Shown in pieces: positions 21,372 to 30,593 of a DNA stretch of 48,539 bases. The position numbers were made by a program, and so were the translations under genes. This DNA comes from a virus. A model generated the notes under the pieces. It made no database searches and was not told where the DNA came from. It saw only the letters and a list, made by a program, of their open reading frames with translations. The stretch lies in the IMG/VR virus record IMGVR_UViG_3300034082_002857, positions 1 through 48,539 of that record, one strand, 5' to 3'. The number at the start of each line of letters is the position of its first letter. The first letter of the stretch is position 1.

Positions 21372-23083
21372 TAGATGTCAATTGCTTTTGTATATGGGAA
21401 GTTACTGTGGCTCATCTGTGTGTTTGCTGTTCCGACGTTGCGTGCAATGATAATAACACCACCATCGCTTCCCGTCACTCCGGTCCCACCAGCATTCGCT
21501 GTTCCTGCTGTTCCCCCCGTGCCACCAGCACCACCAGGCCAGTTCGGGTGTGGGGTTGCAGATGGGTTTGCTAGGGCATTAGAGCCTGTAAGTCCAGCAT
21601 TGTGGTTTGCTGCAGGGAATGTAAAGTATCCAGCGTTGTGAAAAGCGGGATGTGGAGTAGCGGTGGAGTTTGCATTATAGTGCGGTGCAAATGGCCCAGA
21701 TGACCATGGTGTGGCATTTGCGGGCGATGTTCCTGCCGGTTGTGTATGTGCGCCAGAGTTATGTCCTGTATTTCCCGCATGATGTCCGTGTCCCCCGGTG
21801 TGGTTGCCAGCGTGATGTGATGCCGGGTGGGCGTGATGTCCATGTCCGGAGTTGTGGTTCCCCGCATGATGTGTTGCAGCGGAGTGATGTGAGCCATGAC
21901 CAGCATTATGGTTTTTGCCTGGATTTGCATTTGCTTGATGGTTGGAAAAGTTTCTTGCTCCGTTGGCATTGTGGTGGCCAAAAAATGTTAGTGCAGGTGC
22001 ATGAGATGCATTCGATGTGGCATTGTGGTTTGACCAATAAATATGTGTGTTGGGGTTGTGGGCGCTAGTGTGAGAGCCTGCGGCCTGATGTGTTGCGTTG
22101 GATGTCGCGTTATGGTTTGAGAATGCGCCATGATAATTGGGGTTGTGTGCACCCGTAGCAGCGTTGCTGTACGGGGTAGAACTGAATGTTGGACCGACAA
22201 AGAAAGAGTCTGCGGGGTGATTAAATGTGCCAGCATTGTGGGATGCGCCGACCGAGTTTCCTGTCGTGTGTCCATACACTGGCGCACTACCAGCAGGGTG
22301 AGGATGGTTTCCAGAAGGGTGTCCTCCGGCGTTATGGCTCGCAGGACGCGTCGGTGCTGTCGTCCCTGCACTACCAGCAGAACCAGGAGTGGCAGGGTTC
22401 CCAGACGAACCTGCAAATCCCCTACTTAAAATCGAACCAGACCCAGCCACAGTTTTGGCGACAATAACAACTAGTCCACCACCAAGACCGCCCGCACCAC
22501 CAGTTCCCGCAGTAGCCGCATTACCAGAACTTCCAGAGTTTCCTATACCACCAGCCTGGCCTGCGGTTGCCCCAGGGAAAATACCCAAAGGCCCAGCACT
22601 ACCAGCACCACCAGCACCCGCATTAGCACTAATTGTTCCAGCATTGCCCACTACTCCAAGTGAACCAGAACCAATTTTTGTTTGAGTTCCGTTCGCAGTA
22701 ATAAACCATCCAGCAAGCGCATCATCCAAATCGTTCAATGCTGAACTACTAATAGCACTAGTACTAACACCCCAAGCATTCGCTGGGTTCAAAGAACTTT
22801 GCCTACCAGCGATAGTTCCGCTACCATCAGAAACGTTCGCTGCTGTAGTCGCAGGGAAACCAATCGTTCCATTATTGGTTAAGGTTCCTTGCACAAAAAA
22901 ACGGAACCCGTTAGTGAACAATGTTCCACCAGAGTCAACGGTTAGAGAGGAATAGTACATATCTCGTGTCAAATATGTTGTCGTACCATTGGCGATAGTC
23001 ACAGAGCCATCCAGGCCTGTGCCAAAGACATGGTCCCCACCAAGTCTTTGAACTAGCGATTTGTTTGTTCGTCTAATTGCCAT
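21371..23083 (-). CDS. Gly/Ala-rich and His/Asn-rich tip protein, 570 aa
   Basis: Three parts are visible. Residues 20-75 share the pattern DGSVT-GT-TY-TRD-Y--LT-G...FRFFVQ with the adjacent protein at 23085-23864. Residues 140-245 are Gly/Ala/Ser-rich with a GGLGGGLVVIVAK turn. Residues 249-512 are a low-complexity stretch with about 43 histidines in units such as NHNAG, SHHAGNH and GHGHHA. The end is a GGxGG segment, then GGVIIIARNVGT. Gly-rich sandwiches at phage tips can fold as polyglycine helices and carry variable receptor-binding loops; the adhesin of phage S16 is an example. The His-rich stretch could bind Zn2+ or other metals. I read it as a receptor-binding fibre tip. Confidence 0.65.
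   Translation of the reverse strand: MAIRRTNKSLVQRLGGDHVFGTGLDGSVTIANGTTTYLTRDMYYSSLTVDSGGTLFTNGFRFFVQGTLTNNGTIGFPATTAANVSDGSGTIAGRQSSLNPANAWGVSTSAISSSALNDLDDALAGWFITANGTQTKIGSGSLGVVGNAGTISANAGAGGAGSAGPLGIFPGATAGQAGGIGNSGSSGNAATAGTGGAGGLGGGLVVIVAKTVAGSGSILSRGFAGSSGNPATPGSAGSAGTTAPTRPASHNAGGHPSGNHPHPAGSAPVYGHTTGNSVGASHNAGTFNHPADSFFVGPTFSSTPYSNAATGAHNPNYHGAFSNHNATSNATHQAAGSHTSAHNPNTHIYWSNHNATSNASHAPALTFFGHHNANGARNFSNHQANANPGKNHNAGHGSHHSAATHHAGNHNSGHGHHAHPASHHAGNHTGGHGHHAGNTGHNSGAHTQPAGTSPANATPWSSGPFAPHYNANSTATPHPAFHNAGYFTFPAANHNAGLTGSNALANPSATPHPNWPGGAGGTGGTAGTANAGGTGVTGSDGGVIIIARNVGTANTQMSHSNFPYTKAIDI
21548..22339 (-). repeat. His/Asn/Ala/Gly-rich repeat region
   Basis: Coding for residues 249-512 of the tip protein. 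The units are irregular (NHNAG, SHHAGNH, HxAxxH), about five to eight residues each, and the density of His peaks at residues 392-446. On the + strand this produces several long false reading frames rich in Met, Cys and Trp. Confidence 0.75.
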
Positions 23084-23084
23084 T

Positions 23085-23864
23085 TTATGCTACCTGTAAA
23101 TAAATAGATGTTCCAGCAGCACACCCCGTACCACCGACAACGCTCGTAGTTACGCCAGTAAGTAGTGTGGGAGCAGATGAAACAATGATGACTACTCCCC
23201 CCCCACCCCCGCCTGAACCAGCAGTTCCGGGAGCGTTGATGGTTGCAGCACCACTAGAAAGGCTAATATATCTTGCGGCTACAATGACTACTCCCCCTCC
23301 TGCTCCAGAAGCACCACCAGCACCGCCACGTAAAAATGTTGCGCTTGTAGAACTGCCAGTAATTGAGTATCCACGAACTGCCTGTAGGGGCTGATAGTAG
23401 TAGTTTGTTCCGCCAGTCACTGCTGTTGGGGCTGTGGCAGTCTGTGTTGCGCTTGAGCCACCAAGACTGTGTGTTACGGCGACTGTTGCTGCACCGCCTT
23501 GTTGAATAGACCCTGCAGTAGAAAATCCTGCCGTATGGCCGATACTTGAGCCGTTCTCTAACATCAAAATATTTTGAACAAATATACGATACCCTGCAGG
23601 GTTAAGGCGCACACCGGCTGAAATAGTGAGGTTATAAAAATATAAGTCTCTTGTGGCTGTCTGAACAGATGATGATGGTGCGGCCATGCCTAGGGTTGTA
23701 TATGTCGATGTCCCATCTAAAGTGACGCTGCCGTCTCCAGCAGAACCATAAAGCGTATCTGGAGCGTCAAGGAAACCAGTTAAGTTGGAGTTCGCTTTTG
23801 ACGTTGTTGATGGTCCAGAGGCAACGCTCAGGCCACCTCCATTCGTAAAAATGAACTTACCCAT
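23085..23864 (-). CDS. Gly-rich tail fibre-associated protein, 259 aa
   Basis: Residues 40-120 match the N-terminal domain of the 570-residue tip protein downstream (GDGSVTLDGTSTYTT, RDLYFYNLTISAG, GYRIFVQNILMLENG). The second half is Gly-rich with GGAGGASGAGGGVVIVAA and a polyglycine run before VVIIVSS. These alternating Gly-rich loops and VVIV strands are repeated in the paralogue too. It is probably a fibre or adhesin protein, duplicated from a common ancestor with its neighbour; only the other copy gained the His-rich stretch. The gene lies one base after its neighbour's start, in the fibre operon. Confidence 0.6.
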   Translation of the reverse strand: MGKFIFTNGGGLSVASGPSTTSKANSNLTGFLDAPDTLYGSAGDGSVTLDGTSTYTTLGMAAPSSSVQTATRDLYFYNLTISAGVRLNPAGYRIFVQNILMLENGSSIGHTAGFSTAGSIQQGGAATVAVTHSLGGSSATQTATAPTAVTGGTNYYYQPLQAVRGYSITGSSTSATFLRGGAGGASGAGGGVVIVAARYISLSSGAATINAPGTAGSGGGGGGVVIIVSSAPTLLTGVTTSVVGGTGCAAGTSIYLQVA

Positions 23865-23866
23865 TT

Positions 23867-24235
23867 TTAGTATCCTTCGTATCCGTTTAGAATATAGTTA
23901 ACCGACGTTGCACTCGCCAATCCTCGTATTTTGTCTGAATACGTATCCCCAGCAGTGTTGTTGCTATTTGTTAATACCATGGACGTAGAAATTGTTACTG
24001 TCTCATTGGCAGCCAGAGACAATGAGTTAATAAAAATATGCGAACTTGCTACAGTGACGTTTTTAGGTTTCAAATAAAGAGTTACTGTCTGTGCAGAACC
24101 AGACGTATTACATAAGACAATCTCCTTAATAACTGTAGTCGTTGTTTGTCCAGAGGTATACGGAACGGTGTACATATCTCCTGCGGACGTGGCAAATGCT
24201 GCCGGTCCAGTTAGTCTTGTGGGTGTTAGTGCCAT
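23867..24235 (-). CDS. Small structural protein, paralogue of 13707-14039, 122 aa
   Basis: The N-terminus MALTPTRLTGPAAFATSAGD and the VLCNTSGSAQTVTLYL strand pair match the 110-residue protein at 13707-14039. The present copy has an extra loop around 90-105 (TNSNNTAGDTYSDK). Both lie among fibre genes, so they are likely interchangeable subunits of two different fibres or two attachment points of one. All-beta with no signal peptide. Confidence 0.65.
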   Translation of the reverse strand: MALTPTRLTGPAAFATSAGDMYTVPYTSGQTTTTVIKEIVLCNTSGSAQTVTLYLKPKNVTVASSHIFINSLSLAANETVTISTSMVLTNSNNTAGDTYSDKIRGLASATSVNYILNGYEGY

Positions 24236-24438
24236 TAGATGACCTCCATGCCGTATGTTGATTCAGGGCCGCCAAATGGCGTCGACGACTGTCTATACGT
24301 CGCATTTGATGCAGAAATTGCTGCCGCAGCCTGATTTGCATTATCAATTGCGTCCTGTGCTGTTTCTTCAGCGCCAGAAAAGTTTTCTGTTGTTTCAGTT
24401 CCAGCAGAACCGTCGTATGTATATTTAACTCTTGGCAT
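24235..24438 (-). CDS. Small fibre-operon protein, 67 aa
   Basis: A short acidic, Ala/Asn/Ser-rich helical protein (QDAIDNANQAAAAISASNAT). It overlaps the next gene by one base (stop-start) and follows the collagen-like fibre gene by 12 bases. The helical Ala-rich stretch could be a small coiled coil such as a trimerising or adaptor protein. No family recognised. Confidence 0.55.
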   Translation of the reverse strand: MPRVKYTYDGSAGTETTENFSGAEETAQDAIDNANQAAAAISASNATYRQSSTPFGGPESTYGMEVI

Positions 24439-24450
24439 ATTTTTATCCTA

Positions 24451-27400
24451 TCAATTTGTGTAGCCGTAAAGTTTCCAAGAACCTGAAATTGTTGTGGCGC
24501 TTGCTCCAAGACGGAAGTTGGAGAATGCAATTCCGTTATAGGAACTTAGTCCGCTATGTATTAATGTCCCAGTGTAATTGCCGAACGTTGAGGCATTATG
24601 CGAACTAATAGTTGTGGTATCGGCAAGAAATGGTCTGCATATTTCTAGAGCAACATGACCGTCGGAAAATGCAATTGTGCCGACGACTCCGAGTGTCGAA
24701 TTCGCACCAACATAGTTGTCTGTGGAACCGCCATAAGTCAAACCATTCATTGCATAGTAGTAACCAGCCCCTGCAGGAGTACTACCAGATAGTAAATCAA
24801 CAAAGAATAAGTAAAGATTGGCACTTGCTCCTTGAAGGTTGGAAATAACAAGTCTGTAGTTATCGTAAGTTGAACTAAATACCGATGTTATGTTTGCTGT
24901 TGTAACACCAGAGAACGTTCCGCTGGACAAATAAACAAGGCCAATATCTCCAGTTGTTGCAACCGTTCCTGATTTGTTAGGCAAAGTTAAAGTACGACTA
25001 GCAGTTAGGGTAGTGGGCGTTAAAGTGACACCATAACTAGATGTACCACCAGCACGACCTTGAAGTTCAACTGCATCTTGAGTAGCACTAGAAGTTGCTC
25101 GTATGTTACCAATAACATCTAGTGAACGGTTGGGTGAAGTGAGTCCAATACCAACACGACCTGCGGCATCGATAACGAAGGGGGTTGAGTCTGTACTGGC
25201 CGAGTCCTCAACAAGAAAAGAGTTACCTATACCAGTATTGGTAATACGCATAGCGGTACCACTAGATGTCGCAACAACTAAAGATGCCGTATTTAATGTT
25301 GTTCCATCAAATGTGAGGTTTGCACTACCTGCTGCAGCGTTTGAACCATCTTTGTAAACAACTTGATTAGCGGAACCAGCAACAGGTCCAGTCGCGCCCT
25401 GACTGCCAGTTGCACCTTGGCTTCCAGTAGCGCCTTGTGGTCCAGTGAAACCTTGTGTTCCTTGGGGTCCAGTTTCGCCCTGAGTACCTTGTGGTCCTTG
25501 AGTTCCTTGCGGTCCAGTAAACCCTTGAGTACCCTGAGGTCCTTGTGCACCCGTGAATCCTTGTGGACCTTGTGGACCCGTGTCTCCCTGTGTACCTTGC
25601 GGACCCTGTGCGCCCGTGAATCCTTGCGCACCCTGAGCACCTTGGGGACCTGTGAAACCCTGGACCCCCTGAGGTCCCTGGGAGCCTGTTTCGCCTTGAC
25701 TGCCAGTAAAACCCTGTGCGCCCTGAACGCCCTGCGGACCAGTGAATCCTTGGGTGCCCTGTGGACCAGTTTCACCTTGTGGACCCGTCGCCCCCTGAGC
25801 ACCTTGAGGACCTGTAAAACCTTGCGCACCCTGCGAACCCTGAGAGCCTTGTGGGCCAGTAAAACCCTGAGCACCCTGACTCCCCTGTGCGCCTTGCGAA
25901 CCTTGAGCACCAACATCGCCCGTACGAGCAAAAGTAATAATTACATCTTCACCATTAGAGAACGACGAAGCGGAACCAGAAACATATCCACACGCAACTT
26001 CAAAATAACCAGTTTCCTCAGTGACAGCAGAAATCGTAAACAACGCAAAATCTGTTGAGTCCGCTTTATTAGAAATTCTAAAGTGGCCCTTGATAGTGCT
26101 TGTTGAGTCATCAATGGTTCTTAAGAATGACTGAATGTCCGTTGATGAATCATCTTGGTCATCAATGAGTAGTTTTGTTGCTGTCGTAATGTTGGAAGCG
26201 TCAAACTTTAGTTTCCCTGCACCGGGGTCGGTTAGGGTTGTCCCTGTATCGAACGTGTAGTCGAGTGTGATGCCACCAAAGTTCCCTTGGATACCTTGGG
26301 GGCCTGTTTCGCCTTGGGAGCCTGTAGCGCCTTGTGGGCCGGTGAATCCTTGTGCACCTTCTGCGCCTTGGGGTCCAGTGAAACCTTGTGTTCCTTGAGG
26401 GCCTTGCGAGCCAGTAAATCCTTGCGCCCCCTGTGCCCCTTGTGCTCCTGTATCACCTTGAGCACCTTGCGCTCCTTGGGGGCCTGTGAAGCCTTGTGCC
26501 CCAGTGAAGCCTTGAGTGCCTTGTGGTCCAGTGGCGCCTTGCGAGCCAGTAAATCCTTGAGTTCCCTGCGGACCAGTGTCGCCCTGTGGACCTTGCGGAC
26601 CCGTTGCTCCTTGACTACCTTGAGGTCCAGTGAAGCCTTGAGTGCCTTGGGGGCCTTGTGCACCAGTAAAACCTTGAGCACCTTGAGGACCAGTAGCGCC
26701 TTGTGCTCCTTCTGCTCCCTGTGAACCAGCAGTACCTTGTGGACCTGTGGCACCTTGACTACCAGTTGCCCCTTGCGCCCCAGTGAAACCTTGAGCGCCA
26801 GCAGAGCCCTGCGGTCCAGTGGAACCCTGTGGGCCAATATCTCCCTGTGGTCCTTGGGAACCAATAGCACCCTGTGCGCCAGTTGCACCTTGAGCGCCAG
26901 TTGAGCCTGTAGCACCCGTGGCACCTTGAGGACCAGTAGCGCCCTGTGCGCCAGTTGAGCCTTGTGCGCCAACATCTCCTTGCGGACCCTGACTGCCAGT
27001 AGCACCCTGACTACCAGCGGAACCCTGTGGCCCTTGTGAGCCCGTTGCGCCCTGAGAACCAGTGAAGCCTTGCGGACCAGTAGAACCCTGTGCACCTTGA
27101 GGACCCGTCACCGTACTAGCCGCACCCTCAGCGCCCTGCGAGCCAGTTGCGCCCTGCGGACCAGTAACACCAACAACAGTAGAGGGAACAAACTTTGCCC
27201 CATCAAACCTCAAAACTTGGTCAGCGGCAGCGCCAGAAGTATCTACCTCAATGCCATCAATAAATAAAATCGGAACCTTGAGAGTGTCGTCAGTTTTGAG
27301 GACATTCGCTGCATCACGATATAGGTTTACGTCACCCGCAGCAGAACCATCACCCCAAACGAGTCGTCCACCGCCCTGAACCTGCAATCTTGCGTAAGTT

Positions 27401-27486
27401 TCGCCATCAAGAAAAATTGTTAAACCATCAGAGCCAGCAGAAGATAACTGCTTGATTGTGATTGGTGTTATAAATTTTTGAGCCAT
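24451..27486 (-). CDS. Collagen-like tail fibre protein, 1011 aa
   Basis: The N-terminal 105 residues ([14 protein letters not shown]...) are a small beta domain that resembles the start of the neighbouring fibre ([13 protein letters not shown]). Residues 106-403 and 523-703 are Gly-x-y repeats, mostly GPQ, GAQ, GFT and GAT triplets, separated by a 120-residue globular domain (404-522). The C-terminal 300 residues start with [23 protein letters not shown], a unit that also occurs several times in the spike protein at 34677-37133, and end in a beta domain. Collagen-like stretches in phage fibres form triple helices. Proline sits mainly in the x position (GPQ), where prolyl-4-hydroxylases of animals do not act, but bacterial or viral enzymes may differ. 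The same operon carries prolyl-hydroxylase-like genes. Confidence 0.9.
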   Translation of the reverse strand: MAQKFITPITIKQLSSAGSDGLTIFLDGETYARLQVQGGGRLVWGDGSAAGDVNLYRDAANVLKTDDTLKVPILFIDGIEVDTSGAAADQVLRFDGAKFVPSTVVGVTGPQGATGSQGAEGAASTVTGPQGAQGSTGPQGFTGSQGATGSQGPQGSAGSQGATGSQGPQGDVGAQGSTGAQGATGPQGATGATGSTGAQGATGAQGAIGSQGPQGDIGPQGSTGPQGSAGAQGFTGAQGATGSQGATGPQGTAGSQGAEGAQGATGPQGAQGFTGAQGPQGTQGFTGPQGSQGATGPQGPQGDTGPQGTQGFTGSQGATGPQGTQGFTGAQGFTGPQGAQGAQGDTGAQGAQGAQGFTGSQGPQGTQGFTGPQGAEGAQGFTGPQGATGSQGETGPQGIQGNFGGITLDYTFDTGTTLTDPGAGKLKFDASNITTATKLLIDDQDDSSTDIQSFLRTIDDSTSTIKGHFRISNKADSTDFALFTISAVTEETGYFEVACGYVSGSASSFSNGEDVIITFARTGDVGAQGSQGAQGSQGAQGFTGPQGSQGSQGAQGFTGPQGAQGATGPQGETGPQGTQGFTGPQGVQGAQGFTGSQGETGSQGPQGVQGFTGPQGAQGAQGFTGAQGPQGTQGDTGPQGPQGFTGAQGPQGTQGFTGPQGTQGPQGTQGETGPQGTQGFTGPQGATGSQGATGSQGATGPVAGSANQVVYKDGSNAAAGSANLTFDGTTLNTASLVVATSSGTAMRITNTGIGNSFLVEDSASTDSTPFVIDAAGRVGIGLTSPNRSLDVIGNIRATSSATQDAVELQGRAGGTSSYGVTLTPTTLTASRTLTLPNKSGTVATTGDIGLVYLSSGTFSGVTTANITSVFSSTYDNYRLVISNLQGASANLYLFFVDLLSGSTPAGAGYYYAMNGLTYGGSTDNYVGANSTLGVVGTIAFSDGHVALEICRPFLADTTTISSHNASTFGNYTGTLIHSGLSSYNGIAFSNFRLGASATTISGSWKLYGYTN
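25378..25920 (-). repeat. Collagen-like Gly-x-y repeat block 2
   Basis: About 181 residues of Gly-x-y triplets with the same GPQ/GAQ/GFT vocabulary as block 1, placed between the globular insert and the C-terminal fibre domain. The two blocks could form two rod segments with a hinge at the globular domain. Confidence 0.9.
26278..27171 (-). repeat. Collagen-like Gly-x-y repeat block 1
   Basis: About 298 residues of Gly-x-y triplets. The encoded amino-acid pattern is highly regular, while codon choice varies at Gly, Pro and Gln positions. The DNA therefore is not a simple tandem repeat; selection for triple-helix sequence with avoidance of long identical DNA is a likely reason. Confidence 0.9.
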
Positions 27487-27510
27487 GACCTCAGTCGTCT
27501 CTTATGATGG

Positions 27511-27522
27511 GCCCCTCGGGGC
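27511..27522 (-). terminator. Short GC hairpin between fibre genes
   Basis: On the minus strand the transcript would contain GCCCCGAGGGGC, a stem of four or five GC pairs with a tight loop. It lies in the 45-base gap between the stop at 27532 and the start at 27486. There is no run of U after it (CCATC follows), so a strong intrinsic terminator is unlikely. An attenuator, processing site or translational control are alternatives. Confidence 0.35.
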
Positions 27523-27531
27523 AATATTTAC

Positions 27532-29118
27532 TTAGCCTGTTACAATAATTCTGTATGCGCCGTTACCAATAGCACCCAAAAGGGTAACGCTGACTGTGTT
27601 GACATCGGTACGGGTGACATCACCAATAACTGTGGCCCCAGAAGCGACTTCCACAATCTGAACAATTACATCAAGAGTGTTGAAGTTGTGAACCACTGAC
27701 GTTGTTGAAACATTGTCAGCGTGAGCAGCACAGGCTTTGGTAGCAATACGGGCAAGTGCTGGGGTGCTTGTTCCGCGACCTGTTGCTTCGGCGGCTGTTG
27801 ATGCCAAGTTGGTACGAGCAGTTGCTTCGGTTGTTGCGTTAGTGCCACCATTAGCGATAGGGAGTGTTCCAGTGACACCAGTTGTCAACGGAAGTCCAGT
27901 TACGTTAGTGAGCGTTCCCGAGGCAGGGGTGCCTAATGCTGGGGTAGTAAGCGTAGGGCTAGTGAGCGTTTTGTTAGTAAGGGTCTCAGTGCCTGCTAAG
28001 GTGGAGAGAGTTCCCGTGGTGGGCAGGGTTACGCTCGTAGTGCCGGTTGTGGTGAGCGTCGTGGCGTGTGCACCAGAGGTAGTGAGGTTCCCGCCCAAAG
28101 TAATGGTTTTGCCGGTGTTGTCTACTCCAGTACCACCGTACTGGCCGGCAATGGCTGTGCCGTTCCATGTGCCGGTAGCAATCGTTCCAAGTGTCGTAAT
28201 CGTTGATTGACCAACATAGGTGCTATCAATATCGATAGCGTCTTCAGAAACAGAGATACGACCCGCTGTTCCAACGGCGTTAATCGTAGCCCCAGTCTTA
28301 GTAAGACCATTGCCAGCCGTGATTTGCCCAGCGCCAGAGAACTGAACCCAAGCGATTGCGTCCGTGCCTACGGTAATGGCTCCGTTGCTTGTTACAACCC
28401 AGCCAGAGTCGGCGTTGGCGGTACCTTCTTCAACAAACGTGAACGCTCCACCAGATACTTCACCCGTACCATCAAAGTCTGTTGCACGAACAGCAGCGCC
28501 AGTAGACTGGACTACATAAATACCGTTTTCAGAAGCGGTGCTTTGGTTCTTTACGAGGACACGGTCACCGGCAACAAGAGTAACACTGGTGTCAAGAGTG
28601 ACGCCAGCCTCAAGTTGTGATGCGAGGTTTACCGCAGCGGTAGTTGCTGCACGGACCGACTGCTTGACATCCAGTCCTGAACGGGCAGCATCTACATATG
28701 CTTTGTTGGCTGCATCGAGGTCATTTTGTGGCGCAGTTACTTGGAGGCGACCATTATCGTCGCGCTTTGCAAGGGTTCCATTGGTATTGGATGCCGTGGC
28801 ATTATTAAGTAGAGTGTAGAATGCGCTGGTTAAAAGACCAGCGTTGCTACCATCTGCAAGGTTAAGAGTAAGTGTAATCTCTCCGGCATTGCTTTCGCCA
28901 ACAGTTAAGGCGCTTGAAAAGGTTCCAGCAGATGTAACGCCATTAATCAGCGTTTCCCAAGCCTCTCCAGTGTAATACTTGACAGCATCATCACCGGTGT
29001 GATAAATCATCCGGCCTTCAAAGTTGCCGCTACTTGGGTTGGTGGCCAATGCCTCGAATTTTGCGTTAATCAGTTGATTCTGATTGAGGTCAATATTTGT
29101 TAGAAACTTCTGAGCCAT
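27532..29118 (-). CDS. Tail fibre protein with TLTNKTL and VKNQSTAS modules, 528 aa
   Basis: The N-terminus [20 protein letters not shown] is a common fibre start, followed by a short beta domain with [25 protein letters not shown] near 137-144 is a known tail-fibre signature. Residues 152-262 hold one copy of a domain with [25 protein letters not shown]; two more copies occur in the baseplate protein at 30594-32552. The second half contains [20 protein letters not shown] and [13 protein letters not shown], which are classical fibre repeat motifs. The last 70 residues form the tip domain. It is the second large fibre gene of the operon, 45 bases from the collagen-like fibre. Confidence 0.85.
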   Translation of the reverse strand: MAQKFLTNIDLNQNQLINAKFEALATNPSSGNFEGRMIYHTGDDAVKYYTGEAWETLINGVTSAGTFSSALTVGESNAGEITLTLNLADGSNAGLLTSAFYTLLNNATASNTNGTLAKRDDNGRLQVTAPQNDLDAANKAYVDAARSGLDVKQSVRAATTAAVNLASQLEAGVTLDTSVTLVAGDRVLVKNQSTASENGIYVVQSTGAAVRATDFDGTGEVSGGAFTFVEEGTANADSGWVVTSNGAITVGTDAIAWVQFSGAGQITAGNGLTKTGATINAVGTAGRISVSEDAIDIDSTYVGQSTITTLGTIATGTWNGTAIAGQYGGTGVDNTGKTITLGGNLTTSGAHATTLTTTGTTSVTLPTTGTLSTLAGTETLTNKTLTSPTLTTPALGTPASGTLTNVTGLPLTTGVTGTLPIANGGTNATTEATARTNLASTAAEATGRGTSTPALARIATKACAAHADNVSTTSVVHNFNTLDVIVQIVEVASGATVIGDVTRTDVNTVSVTLLGAIGNGAYRIIVTG

Positions 29119-29127
29119 GGTGTTTCC

Positions 29128-29466
29128 TTAAGTTAGGTAAGCGAATCCCGAAAATGCAGCACTAAATAAAATTTGCACTTGAGTACTAGATAAATATTGT
29201 ATCTCACCATAGACAACTGTGTTGCTAGAATCCACAACCATTACACTAGGATTGCCCCCTAGGGTATGAGTAATTGTCCATGTAGAGGACACCGAACCCT
29301 GTGTGTGTATGTGTCTCCTAGTTGGTGCTGTTGCAATAGACCCCGTAGTCACGGTGACGTTATTGACCGTTGTTTGTACAGTAACTAGGTTTTGGTCTTC
29401 TTGATTTACGGTGACAGTATTCGGGGTATCCTGCTGAATATTGACCGTATTAGGGATGCCGGTCAT
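29128..29466 (-). CDS. Small tail fibre/baseplate connector, 112 aa
   Basis: The first 45 residues are Asn/Thr/Val-rich repeats (NTVNIQQDTPNTVTVNQEDQ) that look like a beta stack. The C-terminal 60 residues have the pattern HTQGSVSSTWTITHTLGG followed by PSVMVVDSSNTVVYGEIQYL and FSAAFSGFAYLT, a tail-fibre C-terminal domain seen in many phages. The start overlaps the stop of the upstream gene by four bases. A connector or short tip role is inferred. Confidence 0.65.
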   Translation of the reverse strand: MTGIPNTVNIQQDTPNTVTVNQEDQNLVTVQTTVNNVTVTTGSIATAPTRRHIHTQGSVSSTWTITHTLGGNPSVMVVDSSNTVVYGEIQYLSSTQVQILFSAAFSGFAYLT

Positions 29467-29987
29467 CGGGTAACCTCAGGGAGAAGCGTGAAGGCTCCTT
29501 TTAGGAGTTTTGAGACTTGGCTTGATGAATTGATAATTTCTAGGTCGTACACACCGCTTGTTTCAAGTGCTGCGGTCTGTCCTGCCGTCATATTGATAGT
29601 CAGTTGTCCACCTGGGGAGTAGGCCGTTCCTGTTCCGCTACCCACTCCAGTGGCTACAAATGATGTTCCTGCCGTATTATTGGCAGCGCCAATTGCTGTA
29701 AAAGAGGTATTGCCTGCGGTCAAGATGACATATCTTGTTCCCACAACGAAAGAACCAGCGTTGACTGTTGCTGAAGCGGTATATACGATGCCGCTATTCG
29801 CTGTCGTGAGTTCAATCATGACAGTGGCTGACTCAATCGTCCGCCGTATCTGCATTCTGCCGGTAAAACCAGTAAAGTCATACGGAAGCATCGTACTGGC
29901 GTCGTTGGGGTCGGGGTATTCCACCGTAATGATACGGCTGAACGTCGAGCCCTGCTCACAAGTTATATTGTATGTTCCTGCAAGCAT
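29463..29987 (-). CDS. Putative baseplate-associated protein, 174 aa
   Basis: The N-terminus MLAGTYNITCEQGSTFSRIITVEY and YDFTGFTGRMQIRR at 36-49 match the start of small baseplate or receptor-binding-complex proteins of Gram-positive phages (BppU-like: ligand-binding tail protein with a DLTGyt-x-MQIR segment). The middle holds an inserted beta domain (VVGTRYVILTAGNTSFTAIGA) that is common in fibre proteins. The ATG lies 21 bases from a palindrome at 30008-30021. It opens the fibre block after the holin gene. Confidence 0.6.
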   Translation of the reverse strand: MLAGTYNITCEQGSTFSRIITVEYPDPNDASTMLPYDFTGFTGRMQIRRTIESATVMIELTTANSGIVYTASATVNAGSFVVGTRYVILTAGNTSFTAIGAANNTAGTSFVATGVGSGTGTAYSPGGQLTINMTAGQTAALETSGVYDLEIINSSSQVSKLLKGAFTLLPEVTR

Positions 29988-30007
29988 GGGTTACTCTCCT
30001 CTGATGC

Positions 30008-30021
30008 CTACAATATTGTAG
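30008..30021. promoter_or_regulatory. 14-bp palindrome with TACAAT
   Basis: The sequence CTACAATATTGTAG is a perfect inverted repeat in the 62-base gap between the holin gene and the gene at 29463-29987. It contains the TACAAT hexamer that also occurs at 47226-47231, 11047-11052 and 7836-7841 upstream of other minus-strand genes, so it might be a -10-like element or an operator. A chance AT palindrome cannot be ruled out. Confidence 0.3.
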
Positions 30022-30049
30022 TTGAGAGAAGTATGTGCTGGCAGGACTA

Positions 30050-30265
30050 TCAGAGGATAGAGCCAGAATCCTTGTTCGAACCGACTTTTTTGAGTCCGAG
30101 TGATGCGGCGACGATAAGTCCGGCAGCAACGACGCCAGTCTTCAGGCTGTCCGTGTTGGTCAGACCGTCAAAGTCTGCACCAGCATTGACCCAGGCACCC
30201 AGGTATGAGGCTAGGAAAGCGGTAACGGCTCGTTCTGCAGTGTCTTTGATAAATTTAATTGACAT
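30050..30265 (-). CDS. r1t-type holin, 71 aa
   Basis: The protein fits the phage r1t holin family. It starts FIKDTAERAVTAFLASYLGAW, has a short DFDGLTNTDSLKTG segment that aligns with the family's D-V-W-x-x-A-L-S region, a second hydrophobic span (VVAAGLIVAASLGLKKV) and a small polar tail ending SGSIL. Length is usual for the family. It would insert in the cytoplasmic membrane and open holes for the endolysin. It lies in the tail-fibre block, about 22 kb from the endolysin, which is unusual but seen in other actinophages with split lysis genes. Confidence 0.85.
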   Translation of the reverse strand: MSIKFIKDTAERAVTAFLASYLGAWVNAGADFDGLTNTDSLKTGVVAAGLIVAASLGLKKVGSNKDSGSIL

Positions 30266-30275
30266 ATTTTTCTCC

Positions 30276-30584
30276 TTAGATTGTTTCCATATATACCATT
30301 ACGAACATGTCTTGTATGGTGAGGCTCTCCGCGTCCACATAATCTTCTGACGCGATAGGCTTCCAATTAGTGCCGTTATAATAATACAAAGCACCAGTAC
30401 CGTTATTGTCGGCTTGAATGAAACTAAGATTACCTTTTGTTAAAATACTTCCATAAGTAGTGTCGGTATCGCGAGCGTTTTGAGTTTCCCAAATTGTCAC
30501 ATTTTGTTTCATCAAATATGTCATAGCATCCGCAGCGTTAAACGTGTCACCCGAAACCCATGTTTTATAACCGTATGTTGTCAT
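30276..30584 (-). CDS. Small tail-associated protein, 102 aa
   Basis: Residues 1-35 read MTTYGYKTWVSGDTFNAADAMTYLMKQNVTIW. The FxAADxxTYLMKQxVxxF pattern is typical of a small actinophage virion protein often placed beside tail genes. A YYYNGTNWKPI motif follows, as in fibre-tip domains. It directly follows the baseplate gpI-like gene. I read it as a minor tail or fibre attachment protein. Its precise position in the virion is not known. Confidence 0.6.
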   Translation of the reverse strand: MTTYGYKTWVSGDTFNAADAMTYLMKQNVTIWETQNARDTDTTYGSILTKGNLSFIQADNNGTGALYYYNGTNWKPIASEDYVDAESLTIQDMFVMVYMETI

Positions 30585-30593
30585 AAAAACTCC

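Noticed and set aside
22130-22467. + strand Cys/Arg-rich frames in the His-rich region
   Set aside because: They mirror the His/Asn codons of the minus-strand tip protein and have no motif or ribosome site of their own.
25363-26724. Several long frames in other phases of the collagen-like gene, some with Ser/Thr/Leu repeats
   Set aside because: They come from the Gly-x-y codon periodicity. The main frame is complete and has fibre domains at both ends.
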